Origin: Salegentibacter salarius
GTDB lineage: Bacteria > Bacteroidota > Bacteroidia > Flavobacteriales > Flavobacteriaceae
Direction: 5' to 3'
Assembly (NCBI RefSeq): GCF_900168265.1
Contig: NZ_FVZF01000001.1
Coordinates: forward strand, 124,001 to 188,000
Length of the DNA: 64,000 nt
Numbering within the stretch: the first letter of the stretch is position 1; every line of letters starts with the position of its first letter. Of the stretch, positions 1-8,027 are shown one piece after another. A program made the position numbers and the translations under genes. Below the pieces are notes generated by a model. That model was given only the letters and a program-made list of their open reading frames with translations. It was not told where the DNA came from and did no database searches.

Positions 1-2
1 TA

Positions 3-998
3 TTGCTTATCACGAATAAGCAAAGTATGGTAGACTGCGTACAGGAGGGGGTAAGTATGCACTTTGAGCTAACACAGGCTAATTCTTTACACACTGGCTT
101 TAACATAGCCCTTAATTTGTTACCTGATGTAATTCTTTTAGATTATTCTTCTTTTAGATCGGGTAGAAACTTTAAGAATATCGCCAATTTTAAATCTAAT
201 CATTTTCTTACAAAAGCCTGGCTCGTGGTTTACGCTGAAGAACGTTTTAGGGCTGAAGCGGAAAGCAGGTTCCGAAAAGTGGTAGACGAGTTTATTTATT
301 CACCAACGATAGAAGCTCTTTGCGGAAAAATCATAAAAATGGTTTATAGCAATCGTTCCCTTTCTAATTTTTGGAAAGACGCTTTTATGGGAATGTTTAA
401 TCTTATTTCAAAACCAGTTTTATTACTTGATCAAAATGAAATCGTGGCAATGAATGATGCTTTTAAACAAAGTTTTAGAGTAAGAAATAGTAAGGGTTTA
501 AAACTCACTGATTTTGTTAAATGCGAAAACGTGCAAAAAGTAAAAGATAGTTTACGAAATTTTGCAAGAGGTAAACATATTAAAGCTGCGACAAAAACTA
601 CCTTATTATTAAGAAATGATAAGCTAAGAAATGCGCGTATCAATTTTTCTAAGTTGAATAAGAATTTTGGACACCAATTTGTCATGTTTATAGATTTTGT
701 TGAAAAAAATGAAGAAATTAATGATGGCATTGGTACTTCCTCTGAAGAGGTAGAAAATTGCTTCAAGCAGAATAGCCAACTAACAGAATTTAAATTTACG
801 AATAGGGAGAAAGAGATTATTGAACTTCTAATAAAAGGCTATAAAACTAAAGACATCTCTGAAGCTTTATTTATTTCCCCAAAAACAATAGAAAAACATC
901 GTTCAAATATTATAAAGCGCACAAACTCTGATACTATATTAGAAAGTATCATTTATGCAATAAGTCATGATCTCATAGATTATCAAAAAGTGCAGTAA
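3..998 (+). CDS. LuxR-type response-regulator-like transcription factor (5' end probably outside window)
   Basis: The C-terminal part (about residues 265-325) is a LuxR/GerE helix-turn-helix: it reads TNREKEIIELL, then KDISEALFISPKTIEKH, the usual recognition helix pattern. Residues 1-105 resemble a degenerate receiver domain (PDVILLDY strand with an Asp near residue 47, a VVYAEE strand, but no clear switch Lys). Residues 115-235 look like a PAS-type sensor domain. The frame is open to the window edge and the first possible start is a TTG at position 3, so the true start probably lies upstream. It is the only regulator next to the lipoprotein cluster that follows in the same direction, after a 229-nt spacer with C-rich boxes. 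That it controls the cluster is inference. Confidence 0.8.
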   Translation: MLITNKQSMVDCVQEGVSMHFELTQANSLHTGFNIALNLLPDVILLDYSSFRSGRNFKNIANFKSNHFLTKAWLVVYAEERFRAEAESRFRKVVDEFIYSPTIEALCGKIIKMVYSNRSLSNFWKDAFMGMFNLISKPVLLLDQNEIVAMNDAFKQSFRVRNSKGLKLTDFVKCENVQKVKDSLRNFARGKHIKAATKTTLLLRNDKLRNARINFSKLNKNFGHQFVMFIDFVEKNEEINDGIGTSSEEVENCFKQNSQLTEFKFTNREKEIIELLIKGYKTKDISEALFISPKTIEKHRSNIIKRTNSDTILESIIYAISHDLIDYQKVQ

Positions 999-1024
999 CT
1001 TCTACTTTAGGTTGAAAATAGGAG

Positions 1025-1123
1025 AAAACCCCCATAGCTTTATAGGAAAGAATTGACCTACATTTATACTAGAAATTTTATCGAAAAGTAGTCACCCCAC
1101 TTCTCTACTTTTTATGCCCCCAA
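1025..1123 (+). promoter_or_regulatory. Paired C-rich boxes upstream of the first lipoprotein gene
   Basis: The AT-rich leader holds CCCCCATA at 1029-1036 and GCCCCCAA at 1116-1123, plus CACCCC at 1093-1098. The same two octamers, in the same order and at similar spacing, occur before the lipoprotein gene at 8028. C-runs this long are rare in the surrounding DNA. They could be binding sites for the adjacent LuxR-type regulator; this is inference. Confidence 0.4.
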
Positions 1124-1186
1124 TCTTACTTTAATCTTGTTCTTGAATGCAATTATTCTAGAAATAGAACCGTGTATATATATTAT

Positions 1187-1227
1187 TAACCATTCTTAAA
1201 TATTATTAACTAAAAAACTTTAGAGTT
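1187..1227 (+). repeat. Leader sequence shared with the lipoprotein gene at 4402
   Basis: The last 40 nt before the start codon contain AACCATTCTTAAATATT and AAAAAACTTTA. Nearly the same string, with small indels, precedes the start of the paralogue at 4402 (4364-4401). The similarity suggests that the leader was duplicated together with the gene, or is kept as a translation or regulatory element. Confidence 0.55.
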
Positions 1228-2580
1228 ATGAAAATTTTTAAAAATTACTTTATGGGTGTTGCGATAGTAGCGATGCTTTTTGCTTCCTGTAGCAAAGATG
1301 AAAATGCTGGTGAGCCCAAAGTAGGTGATGAGATGGCTACTATTTCATTGGGAGCGGTTCTAAATGATTTTATCAGAAATCAGGATGTATCGAAACAAAG
1401 TATACCTGAATGTTCTGATGACGCACCAATGTATGCAAGAGTAGTACTTACGCATGAGCTCGGAGAAGAAGATGTAGTAGTTCCTATCAACTTTGATGGT
1501 ACTACTTATTTTACCGATTATGATGAGGATTTAGCAATTCCTATTCCTGCGGGAGAAACCACCACTGCTGTTAGTCTAACCGATTTCTGGGTGTATTCCG
1601 AAGAACCAGGGGACACAACCTTGCCAATTTGGGTAGCACCAAAAGAAGGAAGTGATTATGAAAACTTTGTAAACGATCCTCTTCCAATTAATTTTGATCT
1701 TAGAGCTGGCTCAAAGAAATACGTAGATGTAGAAGTATTATGTTTTGATGATAGAGATGTAAACTTATACGGATATCAATTCTTTGATCTTGTACCAATC
1801 CCGCTGATTAAATTTTGTTTATTCGGAAACTTCTGTCCTTCAGAAGATGGAAGACACTATGTAGCCGGTTATACAGTAAATGTATGGATGGGCTCAGAAG
1901 CAGTTGGAGATCCAATTTACACTGAATCTAATACTGTAGAAGAAGATGAAACTACTGGCGATTATTATTCAGATCCATTATGTTTCTGGTTACCTGATAC
2001 AGCCGAAACTGATACTTACTATTTCCAGATTACTCTGAATAATACCGACGAGTATAGTTCAGATGATGCCGGAGAAGTTATTCTTGCAGGTGCAATTACA
2101 GATGATGAAATCAAAATGTTCTATAGTGAGGACGATGATTCAACTATGGATTACTACCACTTTAACTATGGATGTGGAAATGATAACCCTCCACCATTTG
2201 ATGACCCAAGAACAGAAGCTAAACGTTATAAGGCTTGTTTAAAGAATTTAGGTGATTCAAATGCTGTAGGATTTGCATATCTGAAATTACAAGGTAATCA
2301 ATTAACTGCTACTACTGCAGCTACTGAACTTACTCCAGGAGATGTGCCACAACACATTCATGAAAATGCAACCTGTGCAGATTATGGTTCGCCAATTTGG
2401 GACCTTGATTACACAGGAGATGTATGGCCAGAAGCAGACGCAGCTGGAAACTTATTCTATACCAGGACTTTTACTTTAACTCCTGCTCAGGTAGCAGCTG
2501 CTAATTTAGATCTAAGAACTGCAGTTTTGCATGAGGCAGATATGACACCACTTGCTTGTGGTGAGTTTGAAGAATATTAA
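1228..2580 (+). CDS. Surface lipoprotein of a five-member paralogous family, CHRD-like C-terminus
   Basis: 450 residues. The signal peptide ends in a lipobox with lipidated Cys21, followed by SKDE, which matches the acidic export signal that sends Bacteroidota lipoproteins to the cell surface. Residues about 30-320 form a domain shared with the genes at 2647, 4402, 8028 and 9671: landmarks are PECSDDAP, a TDYDEDLAIP strand, an FDLRAGSKKYV segment and the near-invariant CFDDRDVNLYGYQFFDL around residues 170-190. The remaining 120 residues contain LQGNQLTATT and PQHIHENATC, resembling CHRD-type domains, and may form a separate module. A terminator follows directly. I recognise no enzymatic motif; the function of the shared domain is unknown to me. 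Confidence 0.85.
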   Translation: MKIFKNYFMGVAIVAMLFASCSKDENAGEPKVGDEMATISLGAVLNDFIRNQDVSKQSIPECSDDAPMYARVVLTHELGEEDVVVPINFDGTTYFTDYDEDLAIPIPAGETTTAVSLTDFWVYSEEPGDTTLPIWVAPKEGSDYENFVNDPLPINFDLRAGSKKYVDVEVLCFDDRDVNLYGYQFFDLVPIPLIKFCLFGNFCPSEDGRHYVAGYTVNVWMGSEAVGDPIYTESNTVEEDETTGDYYSDPLCFWLPDTAETDTYYFQITLNNTDEYSSDDAGEVILAGAITDDEIKMFYSEDDDSTMDYYHFNYGCGNDNPPPFDDPRTEAKRYKACLKNLGDSNAVGFAYLKLQGNQLTATTAATELTPGDVPQHIHENATCADYGSPIWDLDYTGDVWPEADAAGNLFYTRTFTLTPAQVAAANLDLRTAVLHEADMTPLACGEFEEY

Positions 2581-2590
2581 AACACCCTAA

Positions 2591-2618
2591 AGGTGTCCCA
2601 TCCTGGGACACCTTTTTT
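2591..2618 (+). terminator. Rho-independent terminator after the lipoprotein gene at 1228
   Basis: A perfect 10-bp stem AGGTGTCCCA / TGGGACACCT (2591-2600, 2604-2613) with a TCC loop and six T residues. It lies 10 nt after the stop codon, so the next paralogue at 2647 must rely on read-through or its own promoter. Confidence 0.9.
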
Positions 2619-2646
2619 AAGTTTTAATTTTTTAAAAATATACTTG

Positions 2647-4314
2647 ATGAAATCACTATCAAAAATTTTAATGCCTTCTTTGGCTATCATTTTCTTTTTC
2701 TTTACCTCTTGTACTCAAGATGAACCGGTAGGAAAAGAAGAATTTGGTGATAATCTGGCGGTAATTGAAATAGGACCAATTTTAAATGATTTATTAAATA
2801 GACAAATGGAGGGGGATATTCCTGCATGTTCTGATGAAGTACCCACCTTTGCCCAAATAATGTTAACTCACGAATTGGGTAGCGTAGATGTAGTAGTTCC
2901 TATCCTGGCAGATGATTCAGGTTTGTTTACAGATTATGATGAAGAGCTGGCTATCCCAGTTCCAGATGGGGAAACCACAACGGAGGTTAGTTTAACAGAT
3001 TTTATGGTATATGCAGAAGAACCAGGTGCGGAAGTAATGCCAATATGGGTAGCTCCTAAAGAAGGTAGTGATTACGAAAATTTCGTTAATGATCCATTAC
3101 CTATTGTATTTGATCTTCGTGCAGGCTCTAAAAAATATGTGCCAGTTGAAGTACTTTGTTTTGATGATAGAGATGTAAACCTTTACGGTTATCAATTCTT
3201 TGACCTTATTCCTAAAGAACTTTACGAATTCTGTGTATTTGTAAACTATTGTACCGATAACGGAAGACATTATACAGGAAATTATAATTTAAGTATTGAC
3301 TATTTAATGGGTGATGAAGTTACTAACCTATATGATGGTGAATCTCCTTTAACAGGAAATACGGAAGAGGACGATTCAGGAGACTGGTATGCAGATCCAC
3401 TGTGTTTAGCCATTCCTGCGCCAATGTATGGTGAGGCTGATACTGATATTTATTTACGTGTTACCGTTACTTTAACTGCCTGGGATGATAATTATGGAGA
3501 TCCTGCAGGTGAGTATTCCGAGATTATTGAATTAAGCTGGAACGATGTTCAGGCATATTTCGGAGATGATGACACTATAGACTTCGAGCATATTTTCTTT
3601 AATTGTGGTGACGACCCAACACAGGATTGCCCAATAACCGAAGAAGATACCGATGGTGATTGTGTTCCTAATGAAGATGATGTGTGTCCTGGTTATGATG
3701 ACGAAGATGACATGGATGGCGATGGTGTTCCGGACGGATGTGATGCATGTCCTGAAGATTTCGGTGATCCTCTAGATGGTGGTTGTCCTGTTCAAGACTG
3801 TACTGGAGATGCAGATGGTGATGGAATTAATGATTGTGATGATGGATGTCCTTATCAAGCTGGTCCAGAATCAAATAACGGATGTCCTGAACAAGGAGGT
3901 GATTACTGTGAAACCGCTTATATGGAAGGTGATACAGAGCTTAACACCCTAGCAAATGCAAATCGTTGGGGCTGGGCTGAACGCTATCAAACCGGTATAG
4001 ATGGAGACAGTGAATCATTTGATATATGGGCTGGAGCAGGCCAAAATGATACCTCTAAAGGGGAACATGTAGGTACTGCAGTAATCTCGGTAGATGACGA
4101 TGACATCACATTGGTAATTACACTTGAACCTGGAGTAAGCTTAAATGAACTTCATGTTAATTTAAGTGAAGATGCACCATCAGGAAATAGCGTTTTTGCA
4201 CCTGGTCAATATAACCTGAATGATGAGGTTAGCCCAAGTACTTTGACTTATACCTGGGATAGAGACTATAGTGATGACTTCTATATTATAGTTCACGCTG
4301 TAGCTTGTTATTAA
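2647..4314 (+). CDS. Surface lipoprotein of the paralogous family with thrombospondin-3-like repeats
   Basis: The ATG at 2647 is chosen because it begins a proper signal peptide (lipidated Cys22, then TQDE); an in-frame GTG at 2593 lies inside the preceding terminator stem. 555 residues. The shared domain again carries CFDDRDVNLYGYQFFDL near residue 170 and a YADPLCLAIP strand. Residues about 328-418 are Asp/Cys-rich thrombospondin type 3-like repeats (DTDGDCVPNEDDVCPG, DGDGVPDGCDACPED), expected to bind calcium and act as a rigid spacer. The last 135 residues are a separate beta-rich domain starting CETAYMEG with an NRWGWAERY motif, a type often found at the ends of Bacteroidota surface proteins. 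A strong terminator follows. Binding partner unknown. Confidence 0.85.
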   Translation: MKSLSKILMPSLAIIFFFFTSCTQDEPVGKEEFGDNLAVIEIGPILNDLLNRQMEGDIPACSDEVPTFAQIMLTHELGSVDVVVPILADDSGLFTDYDEELAIPVPDGETTTEVSLTDFMVYAEEPGAEVMPIWVAPKEGSDYENFVNDPLPIVFDLRAGSKKYVPVEVLCFDDRDVNLYGYQFFDLIPKELYEFCVFVNYCTDNGRHYTGNYNLSIDYLMGDEVTNLYDGESPLTGNTEEDDSGDWYADPLCLAIPAPMYGEADTDIYLRVTVTLTAWDDNYGDPAGEYSEIIELSWNDVQAYFGDDDTIDFEHIFFNCGDDPTQDCPITEEDTDGDCVPNEDDVCPGYDDEDDMDGDGVPDGCDACPEDFGDPLDGGCPVQDCTGDADGDGINDCDDGCPYQAGPESNNGCPEQGGDYCETAYMEGDTELNTLANANRWGWAERYQTGIDGDSESFDIWAGAGQNDTSKGEHVGTAVISVDDDDITLVITLEPGVSLNELHVNLSEDAPSGNSVFAPGQYNLNDEVSPSTLTYTWDRDYSDDFYIIVHAVACY

Positions 4315-4326
4315 TTAAATAAAATT

Positions 4327-4361
4327 AAACTACCAGGATTTATTTACTCCTGGTAGTTTTT
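4327..4361 (+). terminator. Rho-independent terminator after the lipoprotein gene at 2647
   Basis: Stem AAACTACCAGGA / TCCTGGTAGTTT (4327-4338 and 4348-4359) with a 9-nt loop and a T run. It sits just upstream of the leader shared by the genes at 1228 and 4402. Confidence 0.88.
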
Positions 4362-4363
4362 AA

Positions 4364-4401
4364 ATAACCATTCTAAATATTTAATCCAAAAAACTTTAAT
4401 T
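4364..4401 (+). repeat. Second copy of the lipoprotein leader sequence
   Basis: Contains AACCATTCTAAATATTTAA and AAAAAACTTTA directly before the start codon, matching 1187-1227 apart from small indels. Confidence 0.55.
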
Positions 4402-5961
4402 ATGAAATTATTAAAAAAATATATGGCAGTTATTGCTGTATTCTCACTCGTATTTTCTTCCTGTACCAAGGAGGAAAACAATCTAACAGACGATCCAGCA
4501 TCTGAAAATTTTGCAGAACTTAGTTTAGGTGCAAGCTTAAATAGTTTTGTGAACAGAGCTGCTGTAAAGCAAAGCCTTCCTGAGTGTTCTTCAGAATCAC
4601 CGGCTTATGCTCATGTTGAACTTACTCATAACATGGGTACTGAACTAGAAGGAACTATAGAGATAAATGTTCCCATACTGGAAGAAGATGGAACTTATTA
4701 TACCGATTATGATGAAGGTTTAAAAATACCAGTTGCAAATAGTGAAACTAATACAGCTATGGTATCCTTAACCTCGTTTTTGGTTTACGATGGGGATCCA
4801 GAGGATGAAGCTTCAACTTTAATCTGGGCCACTCCAACCACAGCAAGTGATTATGGCAGCTTCGTTAGTCAGGGGCTTCCTTTTGATTTTACTATTCGGG
4901 CCGGTTCTAAAAAATATGTTGATATAGAAGTCTTATGTTTTGATGATCGTGATGTTAATTTATACGGCTATCAATTCTTTGATCTAATTCCAGAGGTACT
5001 TTATGAGCTATGTGTTTTTGCCAATTATTGCAATGATGCAGGCCGTCACTTTACCGCAAATTATAGTCTGGCTGTAACTTATATTGGAGGAGATGAGGAT
5101 ATGATACTTCATGAAACTGCAGATCTTCCCGTTACTGGTTATGATGAAGATACAGAAGATTACTTCGCTGATCCATTTTGCTTTGCTATTCCTGCTCCAC
5201 AGTATGATGAAGCAAGTGATGAGCCCTACATACGTTTAACCGCAACTTTACTTAATTGGGAAGGAAATTATCCTGATCCAGTAGGTGTACCTCCAATGGA
5301 AGTAGATCTTTCCTGGGATGATATTTCAGGTCACTTAAACGATGATGGAACTGTTGATTATGAGCATATTTTCTTCAATTGTAATGGAGACGATCCAGGA
5401 AATGGAAATGGTGAATGTGATCCTCAAAACCCAGCTGATGACTGTGATGGTGACACTATTCCGAATGGTCAGGATAATTGTCCTGAAACGGCTAATGCAG
5501 GTCAGGGTGATTTAGACGAAGATGGAATTGGAGATGTTTGTGATACAGATATTGATGGAGACGGAATTCTAAATGTTGATGAAAATGAAGGTTGTGTTAG
5601 AAATCCAGATCCAGAATGTGGTGAAACAGTGGTAGAACCTTGTTTGCCTGAAGCTGCTGACGGATGCGAATCTACAGATGCATTAAACATTAATCTTGAT
5701 AGTGCCGGTCCTAGTATTACCAATGTTTCTTATGGAGATTGGACAGTGCAAATTGTAGATGGTGAATTATTTGTAGGTGTTACGCCTATAATTCCATTCG
5801 AAATTTCAGACATAGAAGTTATAGTACTTCAAAGTGCTACTTGTGAAACTGTAACTGTTCCAGATGAAGGAGGTTCGGTTACAATACCTGGCATAACAGA
5901 AGATGATTTGCCACTTTCTATAAGTGTAAGAGCAAATATCTGCGATGTGTCAGGAGAATAA
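4402..5961 (+). CDS. Surface lipoprotein of the paralogous family with thrombospondin-3-like repeats and a distinct C-terminus
   Basis: 519 residues. Signal peptide with lipidated Cys21 followed by TKEEN, again a surface-export type signal. The shared domain has PECSSESP, an FTIRAGSKKYV segment and the invariant CFDDRDVNLYGYQFFDL near residues 175-195. It is closest to the paralogues at 1228 and 2647. From about residue 337 come Asp-rich thrombospondin type 3-like repeats (DCDGDTIPNGQDNCPET, DEDGIGDVCDTDIDGDG). The last roughly 100 residues form a different beta-rich module from that of the neighbour. So the same repeat spacer is joined to two unrelated ends in adjacent genes. Function unknown. 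Confidence 0.85.
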   Translation: MKLLKKYMAVIAVFSLVFSSCTKEENNLTDDPASENFAELSLGASLNSFVNRAAVKQSLPECSSESPAYAHVELTHNMGTELEGTIEINVPILEEDGTYYTDYDEGLKIPVANSETNTAMVSLTSFLVYDGDPEDEASTLIWATPTTASDYGSFVSQGLPFDFTIRAGSKKYVDIEVLCFDDRDVNLYGYQFFDLIPEVLYELCVFANYCNDAGRHFTANYSLAVTYIGGDEDMILHETADLPVTGYDEDTEDYFADPFCFAIPAPQYDEASDEPYIRLTATLLNWEGNYPDPVGVPPMEVDLSWDDISGHLNDDGTVDYEHIFFNCNGDDPGNGNGECDPQNPADDCDGDTIPNGQDNCPETANAGQGDLDEDGIGDVCDTDIDGDGILNVDENEGCVRNPDPECGETVVEPCLPEAADGCESTDALNINLDSAGPSITNVSYGDWTVQIVDGELFVGVTPIIPFEISDIEVIVLQSATCETVTVPDEGGSVTIPGITEDDLPLSISVRANICDVSGE

Positions 5962-6044
5962 TAATCTCAGCTAATTTTTACCGGGGGGTGACTAAGAAGC
6001 TGAGTAGTTTTTACTTCCCTCTTTCTTGAGAGATGTAAAAAGAG

Positions 6045-6077
6045 GCTGTGCGGACTTTCCGCACAGCTTTTCTTTTT
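6045..6077 (+). terminator. Rho-independent terminator after the lipoprotein gene at 4402
   Basis: Stem GCTGTGCGGA / TCCGCACAGC (6045-6054, 6058-6067), 3-nt loop, then TTTTCTTTTT. A weaker pairing CTCAGCT / AGCTGAG (5966-5972, 5998-6004) with a long loop that contains GGGGGG lies between it and the stop codon. Confidence 0.88.
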
Positions 6078-6291
6078 AAAAATCTTAGGAACTCAAAAAT
6101 AAGTTTATATGTTTAGCCAATAATTTTTGGATTTATTTAAATGATTTTCATCTTAAAAACTTCGAAACGGCAGTAAAATAGAAGCTTTCTACAATGAATT
6201 AAAAAGTATTTTTTAAGTATCAAATTAATTGAAAATTGTATTCAATCAATATGCTTGTAAATATTTGTAGGAATCTGACTATTAAATTATT

Positions 6292-6317
6292 AAACGCCTT
6301 CTGAGGGTGTTTTTTTT
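6292..6317 (+). terminator. Possible weak terminator or attenuator in the leader of the astacin gene
   Basis: AAACGCCT pairs imperfectly with AGGGTGTTT (one bulge, one G-T) and is followed by eight T residues. No gene ends just upstream; the rest of the 5962-6383 spacer is AT-rich without another recognisable feature. It could end a short leader transcript ahead of the gene at 6384. The pairing is weak. Confidence 0.3.
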
Positions 6318-6383
6318 GGAATGACCTTTGTAAATCAAAATGAAAATTTCAAATAATTTAATTTTAAAAAGAGAACCCTACTT

Positions 6384-7406
6384 ATGAAAAAAAGCAAATT
6401 CTTGTTACTACCTGTTCTAGCGATTTTGGCTTGTAGTAAAGATCCCATTGCAGAAAATGAAGAATCAGAAACGCAATTAAAACCTGAAGAAATTACCGAG
6501 CAACTTACCGAAGTAGCATACCCCGATGAACAAGGCCCTGTCTCAGAGATTTATTATGGGGGTCAAAAGATGCCTGTAGAGTCACATAACGGTAATTATG
6601 TTTATCAGGGAGATATTATGATCCCTGCAAATCAAACCAGTAAATCTCCGCAAAGTCTAATACTAGATAAGGATGAAACTCCTCAGAAAAGTACTGGGAG
6701 AACAAGTGGAATGTGGCCTGATAATACTGTTTATTATGCTATAGATAATAATCTATCAGATAAGAACCGTGTTTACGATGCCATAGATCATTGGGAGTCT
6801 AATACATCCCTTAAATTTGTTCAAAGATCTGGTCAGTCCAATTATATTTATTTCACCCCTGGCTCTGGCTGTTCTTCTTATGTTGGAATGATTGGAGGTC
6901 GTCAAAATGTAACATTGGCAAGTGCTTGTACCACAGGTAATACTATTCACGAGATTGGCCACGCGGTTGGACTTTGGCATGAGCAAAGTAGAGTAGATCG
7001 TGATAATTATATTAATGTTAATTTCGAAAATGTTCGAAGTGGTACTGAACATAACTTCCATACTTACGAAACCAGTGGCTTTGATGGTGATGAATTTACC
7101 AGTAGCTTGGATTTTGGTTCAATAATGATGTATAGTGCCTATTCTTTCTCTAAGAATGGTGAGCCTACAATTACCAGAAATAATGGTAGTATTTACCAGG
7201 TTCAAAGATCTGAACTTTCTTCTGGAGATATTAGAGGTATTGACGCAATGTATCCGGGAGATGGAGGTGCTCCATCTTATACAAATGGTGAATACTATAC
7301 TATTAGTGGAGTAACTGTGCTTAGAGCGAACGATCTTTGGTATTTCTGGACTAAATACGGATTCAAAAGAGTTGAATTGAAAAATGACCGTTGGTATTGG
7401 GTTTAA
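6384..7406 (+). CDS. Astacin-type (M12A) zinc metalloprotease lipoprotein
   Basis: 340 residues. Signal peptide with lipobox LAC and lipidated Cys17, followed by SKDP. The catalytic domain (about residues 105-295) has the astacin zinc signature HEIGHAVGLWHE with His189, Glu190, His193 and His199, and the Met-turn SIMMYS near residues 246-251. Residues 21-100 are an acidic propeptide-like segment. The last 40 residues (NGEYYTISG to DRWYWV) form a short extra beta unit. The enzyme should cleave proteins outside the cell or at the surface. It lies between members of the paralogous lipoprotein family; whether it processes them is open. It has its own terminator and probably its own promoter. Confidence 0.9.
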   Translation: MKKSKFLLLPVLAILACSKDPIAENEESETQLKPEEITEQLTEVAYPDEQGPVSEIYYGGQKMPVESHNGNYVYQGDIMIPANQTSKSPQSLILDKDETPQKSTGRTSGMWPDNTVYYAIDNNLSDKNRVYDAIDHWESNTSLKFVQRSGQSNYIYFTPGSGCSSYVGMIGGRQNVTLASACTTGNTIHEIGHAVGLWHEQSRVDRDNYINVNFENVRSGTEHNFHTYETSGFDGDEFTSSLDFGSIMMYSAYSFSKNGEPTITRNNGSIYQVQRSELSSGDIRGIDAMYPGDGGAPSYTNGEYYTISGVTVLRANDLWYFWTKYGFKRVELKNDRWYWV

Positions 7407-7431
7407 TGACTCAGTTTCTAATAAAATTAAG

Positions 7432-7459
7432 AACCCGGACAATCTTGTCCGGGTTTTTT
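7432..7459 (+). terminator. Rho-independent terminator after the astacin gene
   Basis: Perfect 10-bp stem AACCCGGACA / TGTCCGGGTT (7432-7441, 7446-7455), ATCT loop, six T residues. Confidence 0.92.
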
Positions 7460-7864
7460 ATATTATAAGACTTTTTGGCAGCAAAACTGTAGAAATACCT
7501 TCTACACAATTTGAGGTTGATTTCCCCAAATTTGTTTCATCAAAATCCGAAATAATTTGATGTATGTTATTTTTTAAAGATTAAAATAATCTTTAGTGAT
7601 TTAAAATGCAACTTTCCAAAGGGACTTTACGGTTTGAATATTTAGAAGAAATATGGGCCAGGAATTAAGCGAAAAATTCTTCAACTAGCGTTTTTTCATT
7701 TTTACTGAGATTTTGATTAATCGAATTTGTTTGCATTTTATCCAATTTTTGGGTGTTTCTACTACCTGGAAACTAGGGAATGCTTAAGTATGAGGGGCTA
7801 AGGTTTTGTATTTGTAAGAAAAGGACTAATAAAAATTTTACTTTGAATTTGTGAATCTTACGGG
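7460..7864. other. Long AT-rich spacer without a recognisable gene
   Basis: About 400 nt between the astacin terminator and the C-rich boxes of the next gene. I find no open frame of coding character, hairpin with T run, or repeat in it. The length suggests that the gene at 8028 has an independent promoter region here, but no convincing TAnnTTTG element could be placed. Confidence 0.4.
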
Positions 7865-7954
7865 TTTTCCCCCATACACAACAGAGTAACCTCATTATAA
7901 ATTAGTATTAAGATTGAAAGGCATTTCCTACCAGCCAGAAATCTTCGCCCCCAA
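7865..7954 (+). promoter_or_regulatory. Paired C-rich boxes upstream of the lipoprotein gene at 8028
   Basis: CCCCCATA at 7869-7876 and GCCCCCAA at 7947-7954, with TACCCCTACT shortly after. The same octamers in the same order, 88 nt apart there and 79 nt apart here, precede the gene at 1228. They are candidate operators for a shared regulator. Confidence 0.4.
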
Positions 7955-8027
7955 CCATTTTACCCCTACTATTTATACTATAATGCACCTGATTTATTTC
8001 AGGTTAGATAACTAAACTATTTAGGTC

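Noticed and set aside
2593-2646. Upstream GTG start extending the second lipoprotein by 18 residues
   Set aside because: The GTG lies inside the terminator stem of the preceding gene, and the ATG at 2647 begins a proper lipoprotein signal peptide.
3631-3900. DNA-level tandem repeat in the second lipoprotein gene
   Set aside because: The repetition is at the protein level (thrombospondin-3-like Asp/Cys repeats) with variable codons.
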